Of a stretch of DNA of 9,265 bases, positions 1-7,037 are shown piece by piece. The notes below the pieces were generated by a model. The model was not told where the DNA came from. It ran no database searches and saw nothing but the letters and a program-made list of their open reading frames with translations. The stretch lies in the NCBI GenBank assembly GCA_022703195.1, contig JAKLEF010000064.1, positions 1 through 9,265 on the forward strand. The letters are read 5' to 3'. Every line of letters begins with the position of its first letter. Position 1 is the first letter of the stretch. The position numbers were made by a program, and so were the translations under genes. The DNA comes from Candidatus Fermentibacterota bacterium (GTDB taxonomy: Bacteria; Fermentibacterota; Fermentibacteria; Fermentibacterales; Fermentibacteraceae).

Positions 1-1133
1 GTCAGAAGCCCCGCCAGCATGTAGTGGATCGGGAATTCATTGAACGGGAAAGGCTTGAAGAACTCCGTGAACCTCAGCAGGACCAGCCTCGGGAGGAGGC
101 CCGGGTTCGCGGCGAGGAACTCGATCGATCTCTCGGTGAGAATGCTGTCCCTGACCCATTCGGGTTCGTCCCTGAACTCGGGGAACTCGGCGAGCCACGG
201 CTTCCGGATGGAGCCTGAATACTCGGCCCTGAGCGGGCCGTAGAGGCTCTCGGCCCCCCGGGCCTCCCCCTCGAAATGGGAGGAGAATATCCTGCCGCCG
301 GCCTCCCAGATGTTCACTCCTCCCTGGGTGGGGGTGATCCGCCATTGCCCGCTCACGGAGTGCGCATAGACGGCCCACGGCGCCAGGACGGCCAGGAAGA
401 CTGCGGAGCAGGCCCCGGCGAGGGCGGCTCTGCGGAGCATGGCGCGGCCTGGTGCGGCCAGGACGCAGAGGATGAACACGGCCATCACGGGCAGGGCGGC
501 CGGCCGGACGTAGTATGCGAGACCCCAGACGGCGGATGCGAGGAGGGCGCGTGGAGCGCTCCGCCGGTCCAGTGACGAGGTGGAGAGCAGGAGCGCCGAC
601 ATGAAGAGGAGGCTGAAGGCGGCCTGCGTGGCCGGGATGGCCTCGTAGTAGATCTCGAACGGGTCGAGAGCCATGAACAGGCAGACCAGGGCCAGGGGGC
701 GCCCGGAGAGGTGCCTCCGCGCCAGGATGAAGCCGAGCATCACCGTCACCAGCCCGGCCGCGAGCTGCAGCCCCCGCACCGCCAGCAGGTCACCCGCGCC
801 GAAGATCGAATAGACCGCCGCCATCAGCATGGGATAGCCGGGGGGGATGAAGATCGTGGGCCTGCCGGGCCTCAGGACTCCGTAGAAGCCGTCCACCCTC
901 TGATAGAACTGGAAGGTTCTCGTGTAAAGGAGCCTGGTGACCTCCGGATCCTCATCGGGATAGAGCATCGAGGGCGAGAGGGTGAATCCCCTCCCTTCGA
1001 GGATGTTCACCGCGAGGTCCGAGTATACCCTTCCCTCTCCTATGAGCACGCCCCCCCGCCCGGCGATGAGGAATACGCCGATCCTGGCCGCCAGGGCCAG
1101 CACGAGGAGTATCTTCAGATGCCGGTCTTCCAT
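1..1133 (-). CDS. GT39-like integral membrane glycosyltransferase (partial, C-terminus beyond window)
   Basis: Reading from ATG at 1133 the frame stays open for 377 codons to the left edge, so the C-terminus is missing. The protein is very hydrophobic, with an N-terminal membrane segment (about residues 6-24), a periplasmic-type first loop holding an acidic residue in YSDLAVNILEGRGF (D39), a PPGYP motif at 97-101, several further helices, and APW at 251-253 followed by TPTQGGVNIW (267-276). This layout fits the GT39/GT83 (PMT_2, ArnT-like) family, which transfers sugars from polyprenyl-phosphate donors outside the inner membrane. The other GT39-like protein in the window aligns with it, but here the usual PW..RN has become PWAVYA and the helix TE is TQ, so activity or specificity may differ. 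The start overlaps the end of the deacetylase gene by 19 nt. An in-frame ATG at 1145 is an alternative start; neither has a strong Shine-Dalgarno, which suggests translational coupling. Acceptor and donor sugar are unknown. Confidence 0.85.
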   Translation of the reverse strand, partial: MEDRHLKILLVLALAARIGVFLIAGRGGVLIGEGRVYSDLAVNILEGRGFTLSPSMLYPDEDPEVTRLLYTRTFQFYQRVDGFYGVLRPGRPTIFIPPGYPMLMAAVYSIFGAGDLLAVRGLQLAAGLVTVMLGFILARRHLSGRPLALVCLFMALDPFEIYYEAIPATQAAFSLLFMSALLLSTSSLDRRSAPRALLASAVWGLAYYVRPAALPVMAVFILCVLAAPGRAMLRRAALAGACSAVFLAVLAPWAVYAHSVSGQWRITPTQGGVNIWEAGGRIFSSHFEGEARGAESLYGPLRAEYSGSIRKPWLAEFPEFRDEPEWVRDSILTERSIEFLAANPGLLPRLVLLRFTEFFKPFPFNEFPIHYMLAGLL

Positions 1134-1843
1134 GTCCTGAACCATTCCGAACAGAGCAGGGCGAGTTCCCCGGGCTGTCCATCGGACCAGACCGGAGCCG
1201 TCGCGGGATGTGCGACAAGTTCGCATTCACCGGCCGGCAGGGCCAGCCTTTCGAGATACTCCCTGCCGATCCTCCCCGACACGCCGAAGCCCGCCATGCA
1301 CCGGGGCACGGTGAGACCCGCCCCGCGGGCCATCCCCGCGAAGCGCCTGCCGAGCAGGTCGAGGAACGGGCCGGAGGGCCGCGCGAACCTGTCCGGGAGC
1401 ACCGCCGCCCTGACGCGGCCCGCCCCGTATTCCAGAGCGAGCCTCACTACGAGCCCTGCGAGCCCCGGCAGATGGTGGACGTGCCTGTGGCTATCGAGCC
1501 AGCGGACGGGGACGCCGTGCGATGCCGTCAGCTCTATCTGCGCCCTCCATTCGCGTTCCACGGCCTCCACGACCCTTCTCCCCCCGGCCAGGACGCCTGC
1601 GCAGGTCACCGGGGCCATGGTGAGCAGCGGCGCCTCGACAGCGTTGAGGTGCACCCCGGCCGGGAACCCGAGATCGAGGGCCATCCTGCAGGCCCTCGCC
1701 GCGCCGGGGGCCGACCCCAGTATCGAGAAGCCGTCGACCGAACCAGCGGCGATGCACGCCGAAACTGCGTCGTCCACCTCCTTGCAGGAACCCGCATCGT
1801 CGATGACCACGCGGATGCTCCTGCCGGCACTGCCGGGGCTCAT
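1115..1843 (-). CDS. ChbG/HpnK (YdjC) family carbohydrate deacetylase
   Basis: This 242-residue protein carries the hallmarks of the ChbG/HpnK/YdjC family: an N-terminal strand ending in VVIDDAGSC (D15, D16), GVHLN (H65), WLDSHRHVHHLP (D117, H119, H121, H123) and ELVAHP (H212). In the family the early Asp and the His of HLN and HxH bind a divalent metal, and the enzymes remove N-acetyl groups from sugars: ChbG acts on diacetylchitobiose, and HpnK on an N-acetylglucosaminyl hopanoid. No signal peptide is visible, so it should act in the cytoplasm or at the inner face of the membrane. Its ATG overlaps the TGA of the radical SAM gene in an ATGA junction, and its upstream Shine-Dalgarno is poor, so translation is probably coupled. 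The company of membrane glycosyltransferases and a glycan exporter points to a lipid-linked aminosugar rather than a catabolic chitooligosaccharide. The family call is firm; the substrate is inferred. Confidence 0.88.
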   Translation of the reverse strand: MSPGSAGRSIRVVIDDAGSCKEVDDAVSACIAAGSVDGFSILGSAPGAARACRMALDLGFPAGVHLNAVEAPLLTMAPVTCAGVLAGGRRVVEAVEREWRAQIELTASHGVPVRWLDSHRHVHHLPGLAGLVVRLALEYGAGRVRAAVLPDRFARPSGPFLDLLGRRFAGMARGAGLTVPRCMAGFGVSGRIGREYLERLALPAGECELVAHPATAPVWSDGQPGELALLCSEWFRTWKTGI

Positions 1844-3216
1844 ACCCGCCTGGCCTTCAGCAGGGTCCTCCGGAGGTTCCCGGGTCCCAGGGCCGTGGCG
1901 ATGGTTCTGAAGATGCGCGACGGATGGAGGTAGAACCGCCAGAATGCCTGCTTCTTGAGGCGCTCGACCCTGCCGGGCCCGATCCCGTCAAGGTCGTAGA
2001 CGCATCTGTGGAAGCAGTCGAAGTCTGTGTAGTCCTTCGTGACCAGGTGCCTGGTCCTGTTCCACAGCTCGGTGTGCGGGAACGGGGTGGTTATGTCGAA
2101 CAGCGCGTCGTCGAAGGGATGGGAGGCCGCGAACTCCACGGTGCGCTGCATCTCCCCCAGGGTCTCGCCCGGAGCGCCGAGCATGAAGTAGCCCTGCACC
2201 CTGACGCCCATGCGCCTGGCCATCTCCAGGGCCCTAACGACCCCCTGCACCGTGATGCCCTTGCTGTAGATGTCGTCCAGGACCCTCTGGGAGGCCGATT
2301 CCACCCCCATGTTGATCTTGGCCAGGCCTGCGTCCTTCATGTGGGAGAGCAGGTCCTCGTCGAGGAGGTCGGCCCTGACGTTGCAGCACCACTTCAGGCG
2401 CAGGCCCCTGGCAGTCATCTCGTCGCAGATCTCGTGGACCCACGCCTTGTCGAGGATGAAGGTCGAGTCCTCGAACATGAACGCGGTGATCCCATAGCTT
2501 GAGACGAGCGATTCGAGCTCGTCGACGATGGGTGAGGGCGACCTCTTGCGGAGCCTTGCGCCGAAGATCTCCGAGAGCGTGGGCTGGCAGAAGGTGCAGG
2601 TGAAGGGACAGCCGCGCGTGGCCATCACCGATGTCCCCTTCAGGCCGGGGTCGACCCTGTCCATCGAGTACCAGCTCCGGAAGTACCTCTCCATGTCGAA
2701 CAGCCCGCGGTCGGGCTCGGGAAGGGCGTCGAGATCGTCCACCAGGAGCAGCCCTGGGGTCCTCGCGGGACGGCCGTCCTTCAGCACGCAGCTCCCGGGT
2801 ATCGCCGAGGGATCGGTGCCGCCGAGGATGAGGGGGAAGGCGGTCTCCCCCTCGCCGGCATAGACCAGGTCGGCACCTGTCGCCGTCAGCGTCTCCTCCG
2901 GGAGCACCGTGGCATGGGGTCCGCCGATCGCCAGGAAGGCGCCGGGTGCGTCGCGCCTGATGACGGCCACGGATTCCAGGGCCGCCCCGAGCTGGGGGGT
3001 CAGCACGGTGATGCAGACCAGGTCGGGCCTCGTGGAGGCGAGCATCCCCGACAGCTCACCGAAGGGATTCCTCTGGAAGGACATGTCGCAGAGGAAGGGT
3101 TCGACCCCCGGCATCCTCCTCAGAACCGCCGACAGCGAGGCAATGCCCAGCGGGGGCTGCCCCGACGGATACCTGGTCTCGGGGAATACGAACAGCACCC
3201 TCTTGAATCCGCTCAT
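1840..3216 (-). CDS. Radical SAM protein with N-terminal B12-binding-type domain
   Basis: The 458-residue protein has two domains. Residues about 5-140 form a Rossmann-like cobalamin-binding-type domain: RVLFVFPE, PPLGIASLSAVL (21-32) and the typical AIGGPHATVLPEE (96-108). The radical SAM core follows, with the [4Fe-4S] cysteines in RGCPFTCTFC (C203, C207, C210), then FEDSTF, a GVES segment (304-307) and GYFMLGAPGET (342-352). A C-terminal helical tail contains FWRFYLHPSRIFRT. Relatives include B12-dependent methylases and the BchE/HpnJ-type enzymes that rearrange or methylate unactivated carbons. The canonical DxHxxG cobalamin ligand motif is absent: the corresponding stretch reads CDMSFQRNP. 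Extra cysteines lie at 277-278 and at 401/405 (CFHRC). The ATG at 3216 has GGAG about 6 nt upstream and overlaps the preceding glycosyltransferase stop by ATGA. The next gene, the deacetylase, overlaps in the same way. Such coupling suggests the three act on one substrate. The exact reaction cannot be assigned. Confidence 0.88.
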   Translation of the reverse strand: MSGFKRVLFVFPETRYPSGQPPLGIASLSAVLRRMPGVEPFLCDMSFQRNPFGELSGMLASTRPDLVCITVLTPQLGAALESVAVIRRDAPGAFLAIGGPHATVLPEETLTATGADLVYAGEGETAFPLILGGTDPSAIPGSCVLKDGRPARTPGLLLVDDLDALPEPDRGLFDMERYFRSWYSMDRVDPGLKGTSVMATRGCPFTCTFCQPTLSEIFGARLRKRSPSPIVDELESLVSSYGITAFMFEDSTFILDKAWVHEICDEMTARGLRLKWCCNVRADLLDEDLLSHMKDAGLAKINMGVESASQRVLDDIYSKGITVQGVVRALEMARRMGVRVQGYFMLGAPGETLGEMQRTVEFAASHPFDDALFDITTPFPHTELWNRTRHLVTKDYTDFDCFHRCVYDLDGIGPGRVERLKKQAFWRFYLHPSRIFRTIATALGPGNLRRTLLKARRV

Positions 3217-4484
3217 GTTCTTCTCCAGATCGACGATACGACCGCAGAGGCCGCGGCCAGGAGGACCGAATCGACGGGCAGCCTGTACCTCACCCCGCCG
3301 TGCCCGACCGCGTGAACGGCGCAGTATGCGGCGAACACGGCAGCCATGAGCCAGGCAAGAGATGACTTCCGGTACCTGTGGAGCGCCACGCCGGCCAGGC
3401 CGGCGGCCGCTGCGTACATGAGAGCCCCCGGAATCCACTCCCGCCCAGCGGGCGAGGAGGGCACGGGCGAGAGGAAGGCGGCCAGCCTCTCGACCGAGAG
3501 CCAGGCCATCAGTGCCGGATTGTCGAACATGAACATGCGGGCTCTCCTGCCCAGCTCCGCGCTCCGCTCCACCTCGCCGTCGAGTCCGGAGAAATCGGGA
3601 TAGGACAGGAGCTCCGTGGAGTGCACCTCGATCCATCCCGGCACCTCGATACCCTCCTCGGACAGCGCCCCGGGGTTGTTTCGCATCCAGAGGTTCAGGG
3701 AGCCCTTCGTCGGGAGCAGGACCGGACTGCCCAGCTCTACTGCGTTCCGTGCAACCCAGGGAGCGACGCAGACGAGGAAGGAGGCGAGGACCCAGGCGGC
3801 CGCACGGATGCCCCTCGCGCGCCATACGAATGCGAGCTGCACGGGCAGCAGGAACAGTACCGTGCTCCTGACGAGGAAGAGCAGCCCCGCTGCCAGGCCG
3901 GCGGCCGCGGGCCTCGAGCGTCCCTCCATGGCGGAATGAGTGGCCAGGACCACCACGGGGATCATGCCTGCATGGATGGCTTCGGTCATGGCGTTCGCCG
4001 TGTAGAAGACGTAATAGGGGTAGAACGCGAAGGAAAGCCCGGCCAGCATAGCGCCTCGCGATCCGGCGAGCCTCCTCGCGATCTCGGACACGGCCAGCGC
4101 GCCAATGATCTGGGCGAGGAGATTCGGCAGGAACACCGCCCCTGAGACCCTCCCGGCGACAGCCATGCACGCTGCGAGGATCATGGGATAGCCGGGCTCG
4201 ACGAGTGCGGATGGCTCCTCGACGGGACCGATGCCGAAGACGTAGCGCGGATCGGATGCCCAGGAGCCGGAGATGCCTTCATCACCGCTCCTCTCGACCC
4301 TGAGCATGTTCTCGTCGGAGCCGAACGAGAGGCCCTTCCCGTCGAGTATGCTCCCGGCAAGCCGCAGGTAGAGCTCCTGGTCCCTGGCGGGCTCCGCTAG
4401 CGCTCCTCCGAGGTATGCCATGAAGGCGATCCGGACCGCCACGACTGCGGCCGCGACGGTCAGACCGACTGTTCTGTCCGCCAT
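3213..4484 (-). CDS. GT39-like integral membrane glycosyltransferase
   Basis: This is a complete 423-residue membrane protein of the GT39/PMT_2 type. An N-terminal helix (about 7-25) leads into a loop with EPARDQELYLRLAGSIL, where D35 sits at the place of the family's catalytic acidic residue. EPGYP (96-100), MTEA (166-169), APWVARN (241-247), a GSLNLWMRNNPG loop (261-272) and GGVRYRLPVD (396-405) near the C-terminus follow in the usual order, with roughly nine to eleven hydrophobic segments. Family members take a sugar from a polyprenyl-phosphate carrier and attach it to lipid, glycan or protein on the outer face of the inner membrane. The ATG at 4484 has an AGGAAGG Shine-Dalgarno four bases upstream and lies 25 nt inside the end of the ATPase gene; the stop overlaps the radical SAM start (ATGA). 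Placement directly behind a Wzm/Wzt pair suggests that it decorates or extends the exported glycan. Donor and acceptor are unknown. Confidence 0.88.
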   Translation of the reverse strand: MADRTVGLTVAAAVVAVRIAFMAYLGGALAEPARDQELYLRLAGSILDGKGLSFGSDENMLRVERSGDEGISGSWASDPRYVFGIGPVEEPSALVEPGYPMILAACMAVAGRVSGAVFLPNLLAQIIGALAVSEIARRLAGSRGAMLAGLSFAFYPYYVFYTANAMTEAIHAGMIPVVVLATHSAMEGRSRPAAAGLAAGLLFLVRSTVLFLLPVQLAFVWRARGIRAAAWVLASFLVCVAPWVARNAVELGSPVLLPTKGSLNLWMRNNPGALSEEGIEVPGWIEVHSTELLSYPDFSGLDGEVERSAELGRRARMFMFDNPALMAWLSVERLAAFLSPVPSSPAGREWIPGALMYAAAAGLAGVALHRYRKSSLAWLMAAVFAAYCAVHAVGHGGVRYRLPVDSVLLAAASAVVSSIWRRT

Positions 4485-5668
4485 GAAGCCTTCCTGAGCC
4501 TGACCGGAGGATCGTGTCTCTCGCCGGAGAGGGCCACGGGATAGTAGTAGTCCTGCCAGTGGTAGTCCCTTCCCCTGACGGGATCGGTCAGGGCGAGCCC
4601 GAGCAGGTAGGCGCCCGGTTCCAGGGTCTCCAGGTCGATATCCATGCATACGACGGCCCTGCTCTCGAGGGACAGGAGGGGTTCGTTCAGCTCGAGGTTG
4701 TTCGATCCGATCACCATCTCGCCGTCGGGCCTGTGCAGGGAGAACCCGAAAACTATCCCGTCGGCGCCCCCGGGCAGCGACGTGGATATCTCGGCCCTCA
4801 CCCTCAGGGTCCGCCCGGGCTCGAAGGAAGCCACGGGCAGATCGTCCCCCCCGGTTATGTCCACGCGGTCGAACCTGACCTCCCTGGTGCCCCACTCCCT
4901 TGGAGAGCAGGAGACCGCCCGGGGCCCGGGTGCCGTCGAGGACATGTAGGCCGACAGGACGTCCTGCACCGGCCCGTCCATGACGATCCTCCCGTCCCCC
5001 AGCCAGATGGCCCTGTCGCAGAGCCTCCTCACCGCGGCGGGGTCGTGGGAGACGAACACGATCGTCCTGCCCGTGCCCCTGAAGCCGTAGATCCTGTCCT
5101 GGCACCGCTGCTGGAACTCGGCGTCGCCCACGGCGAGGACCTCGTCTATGAGCAGAAGGTCTGGTTCTACGGCCGTGGCGAGGCTGAATCCGAGCCTCAT
5201 GAACATGCCCGACGAGTAGAACTTCACCGGCGTATCGAGGAACCTCTCCAGCCCTGCGAAAGAGGCGATACCGGGGATGAGGGGCTCCATGTCCCTCCTC
5301 CCCAGGCCGAGCAGGGCGCCGTTCAGGTAGAGGTTCTCCAGCCCGGTGAGCTCGGGATGGAACCCGACCCCGAGATCGAGCAGGGATGCGATCCTCCCCG
5401 AGGTCTCGACCGATCCCCGGGATGGGCGGTAGATCCCCGCGAGCAGCTTGAGGGTGCTCGACTTGCCGGCCCCGTTGGGGCCCAGCAGGGCGACTGCCTC
5501 GCCGGGGCCGACGGAGAAGGTAACGCCATCGAGGGCCTTCAGCTTCTCCGACCTTGTCCGCCGGTTGAAGAGGTTCGACATGGCCTCGAAGAGGCTCGAG
5601 GTGCGGTCGTGGAAGATCCTGTAGTCGAGTCCGACGCCGTTGAAGCGGACCGAGCCGGGCGCGGCCAC
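4460..5668 (-). CDS. wzt: Wzt-like ABC transporter ATPase with C-terminal glycan-recognition-type domain
   Basis: The 402-residue ATPase has Walker A GPNGAGKSS (63-71), the polysaccharide-exporter signature YSSGMFMRLGFS (151-162), Walker B LLLIDEVLAVGD (171-182) and the switch histidine in VSHD (H208). The stretch DLGVGFHPELTGLENLYLNG (98-117) is characteristic of the Wzt/TagH/KpsT-like subfamily. After the nucleotide-binding domain, residues about 255-402 form a beta-rich domain like the Wzt C-terminal domain, which in E. coli O8/O9a Wzt binds the modified non-reducing end of the O-antigen before export. The start is GTG at 5668: an ideal AAGGAG lies 5 nt upstream, within the last codons of the permease, whose TAG shares one base with this GTG. 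It energises export of an undecaprenyl-linked or similar glycolipid together with the permease. The long C-terminal domain suggests that the cargo carries a recognisable terminal modification, though which one is not shown. Confidence 0.92.
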   Translation of the reverse strand: MAAPGSVRFNGVGLDYRIFHDRTSSLFEAMSNLFNRRTRSEKLKALDGVTFSVGPGEAVALLGPNGAGKSSTLKLLAGIYRPSRGSVETSGRIASLLDLGVGFHPELTGLENLYLNGALLGLGRRDMEPLIPGIASFAGLERFLDTPVKFYSSGMFMRLGFSLATAVEPDLLLIDEVLAVGDAEFQQRCQDRIYGFRGTGRTIVFVSHDPAAVRRLCDRAIWLGDGRIVMDGPVQDVLSAYMSSTAPGPRAVSCSPREWGTREVRFDRVDITGGDDLPVASFEPGRTLRVRAEISTSLPGGADGIVFGFSLHRPDGEMVIGSNNLELNEPLLSLESRAVVCMDIDLETLEPGAYLLGLALTDPVRGRDYHWQDYYYPVALSGERHDPPVRLRKASWRTEQSV

Positions 5669-6447
5669 TACAGCTCCTTCACAACTGCCGGTTCGGCGGC
5701 CCGGAATGCCGCGAATCCCGCCAGGAGAAGAACGGCCGTCCAGGCGCACAGCGAGATCCAGCACCAGGAGGGCGGCCATGTCCCGCAGTACATGGTTGAA
5801 TGCACTATCTCGAACGCCCCCGCCACTGGGTTGAAGCGCATGGCGGCCTCGGCCCCCGGCGGGAGGAGCCCGGTGCCGAGGGGATAGATGACGGGCGAGG
5901 CGTAGAACCAGGCCAGCAGCACCACCTCGACGAGCTGCGACACGTCCCTGAGATAGACGTTCCAGACCGAGAGCGCGAGGGATATTCCGGTGGTCATCGC
6001 CATCAGCAGCAGCACCGCCGGGACGAGGGCCGCGATGGAGGCCGAAGGGGCATGCCCGAAGCCCCACAGGAGCGCCTCGGTCACCAGCAGGGCCAGGAGC
6101 AGGTGGACGGCGTTGGCAGCCACGCTCGCGGCGGGGAGAACCGCCCTGGGGAAGCTGATGCTCCTTATCAGCCTCGTGTTGTCGAGCAGGCTGGTGGTCG
6201 ATGCGGTGAGGGAGGAGGAGAAGAAGTTCCAGACCAGCAGCCCGGTCAGGAGGAAGAGGGGATAATGCTCGATGTCGCCGCCGAATCTGATGATCCGGGT
6301 GAAGACCACGGTGAAGACAACCATGTTGAAGACGGGTTTGAGCAGGAACCACGCGAAGCCGAGGAGCGACCTCTTGTAGCGGACCTTCAGCTCCTTGGCG
6401 GCCAGGCTCGCGAGAAGGAGTGCGATCCCGGGGCGGGTGCCGCTCAC
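5668..6447 (-). CDS. wzm: Wzm-like ABC-2 type polysaccharide/O-antigen export permease
   Basis: This 259-residue integral membrane protein has the ABC-2 permease pattern. A cytoplasmic amphipathic N-terminal part (AAKELKVRYKRSLLGFAW, 16-33) is followed by about six membrane helices, a long loop with LIRSISFPRAVLP (93-105) and the conserved segment RDVSQLVEVVLLAWFYASP (167-185) before VIYPL. Such proteins pair with a Wzt ATPase to flip lipid-linked O-antigen, teichoic acid or capsule across the inner membrane, and length and order match that. The start is GTG at 6447, which overlaps the plsY stop as GTGA; a GGGGGAGGA Shine-Dalgarno lies about 4 nt upstream, inside plsY. Upstream codons in this frame belong to the antisense-free shadow of plsY and are not part of the protein. 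Together with the next gene it forms a complete exporter, but no polymerase, ligase or soluble glycosyltransferase is visible in this window. Confidence 0.92.
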   Translation of the reverse strand: MSGTRPGIALLLASLAAKELKVRYKRSLLGFAWFLLKPVFNMVVFTVVFTRIIRFGGDIEHYPLFLLTGLLVWNFFSSSLTASTTSLLDNTRLIRSISFPRAVLPAASVAANAVHLLLALLVTEALLWGFGHAPSASIAALVPAVLLLMAMTTGISLALSVWNVYLRDVSQLVEVVLLAWFYASPVIYPLGTGLLPPGAEAAMRFNPVAGAFEIVHSTMYCGTWPPSWCWISLCAWTAVLLLAGFAAFRAAEPAVVKEL

Positions 6448-7037
6448 GAGTCCTCCCCCAGCCTTCTCTCGGTGCCCGAGAGGATGCGCCTCATGTTGCC
6501 GGCATGCCTCGCGATCAGGAGGATGGCGATGAGGATGCATGCGATCCTCCCCGGAAGCCCGCAGGGGAGGAGGAGGGCGGCTGCCGACAGGGCGACGGCT
6601 GCTGCGACCGACGCGAGGGAGACGAACCTCCGGGCCGCCAGGACGGCGGCGAACACGGCAAGGGCGGCGAGCAGGGGCAGCGGAGCCATCACGGAGACGC
6701 CCCCCAGGGCGGTGGCCACTCCCTTGCCCCCCCTGAAGCCCAGCCACGGGCTGAAGACGTGCCCGAGCACGGCTGCCACCACGGTGACGGCGGTGACGAG
6801 ATCGTCATGGGTCAGCAGGAGTGCGGCCAGCGCCGGGACTGTGCCCTTGAGCGCATCCAGCAGAAGGCCGGCCGCCCCCGCGGCCTTCCCGCACGAGCGC
6901 AGGAGGTTGGTGGCGCCCACGTTCCCGGAGCCCGCCCTCCTGAGGTCGACTCCGCGCGACCTGGCCACGATCCAGCTCCAGGGCACGGAACCGCTCAGGA
7001 ACCCGGCCAGCGGCAGGGCTGTCCCGAGAGGGTCCAC
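6444..7037 (-). CDS. plsY: Glycerol-3-phosphate acyltransferase PlsY
   Basis: PlsY is the integral membrane enzyme that acylates glycerol-3-phosphate at position 1 using acyl-phosphate made by PlsX, the first committed step to phosphatidic acid. The 197-residue protein shows all three family motifs: SGSVP followed by RRAGSGNVGATN (15-44), GHVFSPWLGFRGGKGVAT (92-109) and RHAGNMRRILSGTE (177-190). Length and roughly seven hydrophobic segments agree with the family. The start is GTG at 7037, immediately after the TAG of der with no spacer; GGGAG lies 6 nt upstream within the end of der. Pairing of der and plsY is common in bacterial genomes. What is less usual is the 4-nt overlap of its own stop with an O-antigen-type export permease, which ties membrane lipid synthesis to a surface-glycan module on one transcript. 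Confidence 0.97.
   Translation of the reverse strand: MDPLGTALPLAGFLSGSVPWSWIVARSRGVDLRRAGSGNVGATNLLRSCGKAAGAAGLLLDALKGTVPALAALLLTHDDLVTAVTVVAAVLGHVFSPWLGFRGGKGVATALGGVSVMAPLPLLAALAVFAAVLAARRFVSLASVAAAVALSAAALLLPCGLPGRIACILIAILLIARHAGNMRRILSGTERRLGEDS

Noticed and set aside
711..1910. Open frame of 399 codons on the plus strand
   Set aside because: It crosses the starts and ends of two well-supported minus-strand genes and has the composition of a shadow frame.
3217..4170. Possible N-terminal extension of the radical SAM protein giving a 776-residue protein
   Set aside because: The extension overlaps the whole C-terminal part of the GT39-like gene and is Arg/Gly-rich without domains. The ATG at 3216 has a Shine-Dalgarno and starts just before the B12-type domain.
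4514..5887. Open frame of 457 codons on the plus strand
   Set aside because: It is antisense to the Wzt ATPase, whose Walker motifs are clear. Its low-complexity Gly/Glu/Arg-rich translation matches no family.
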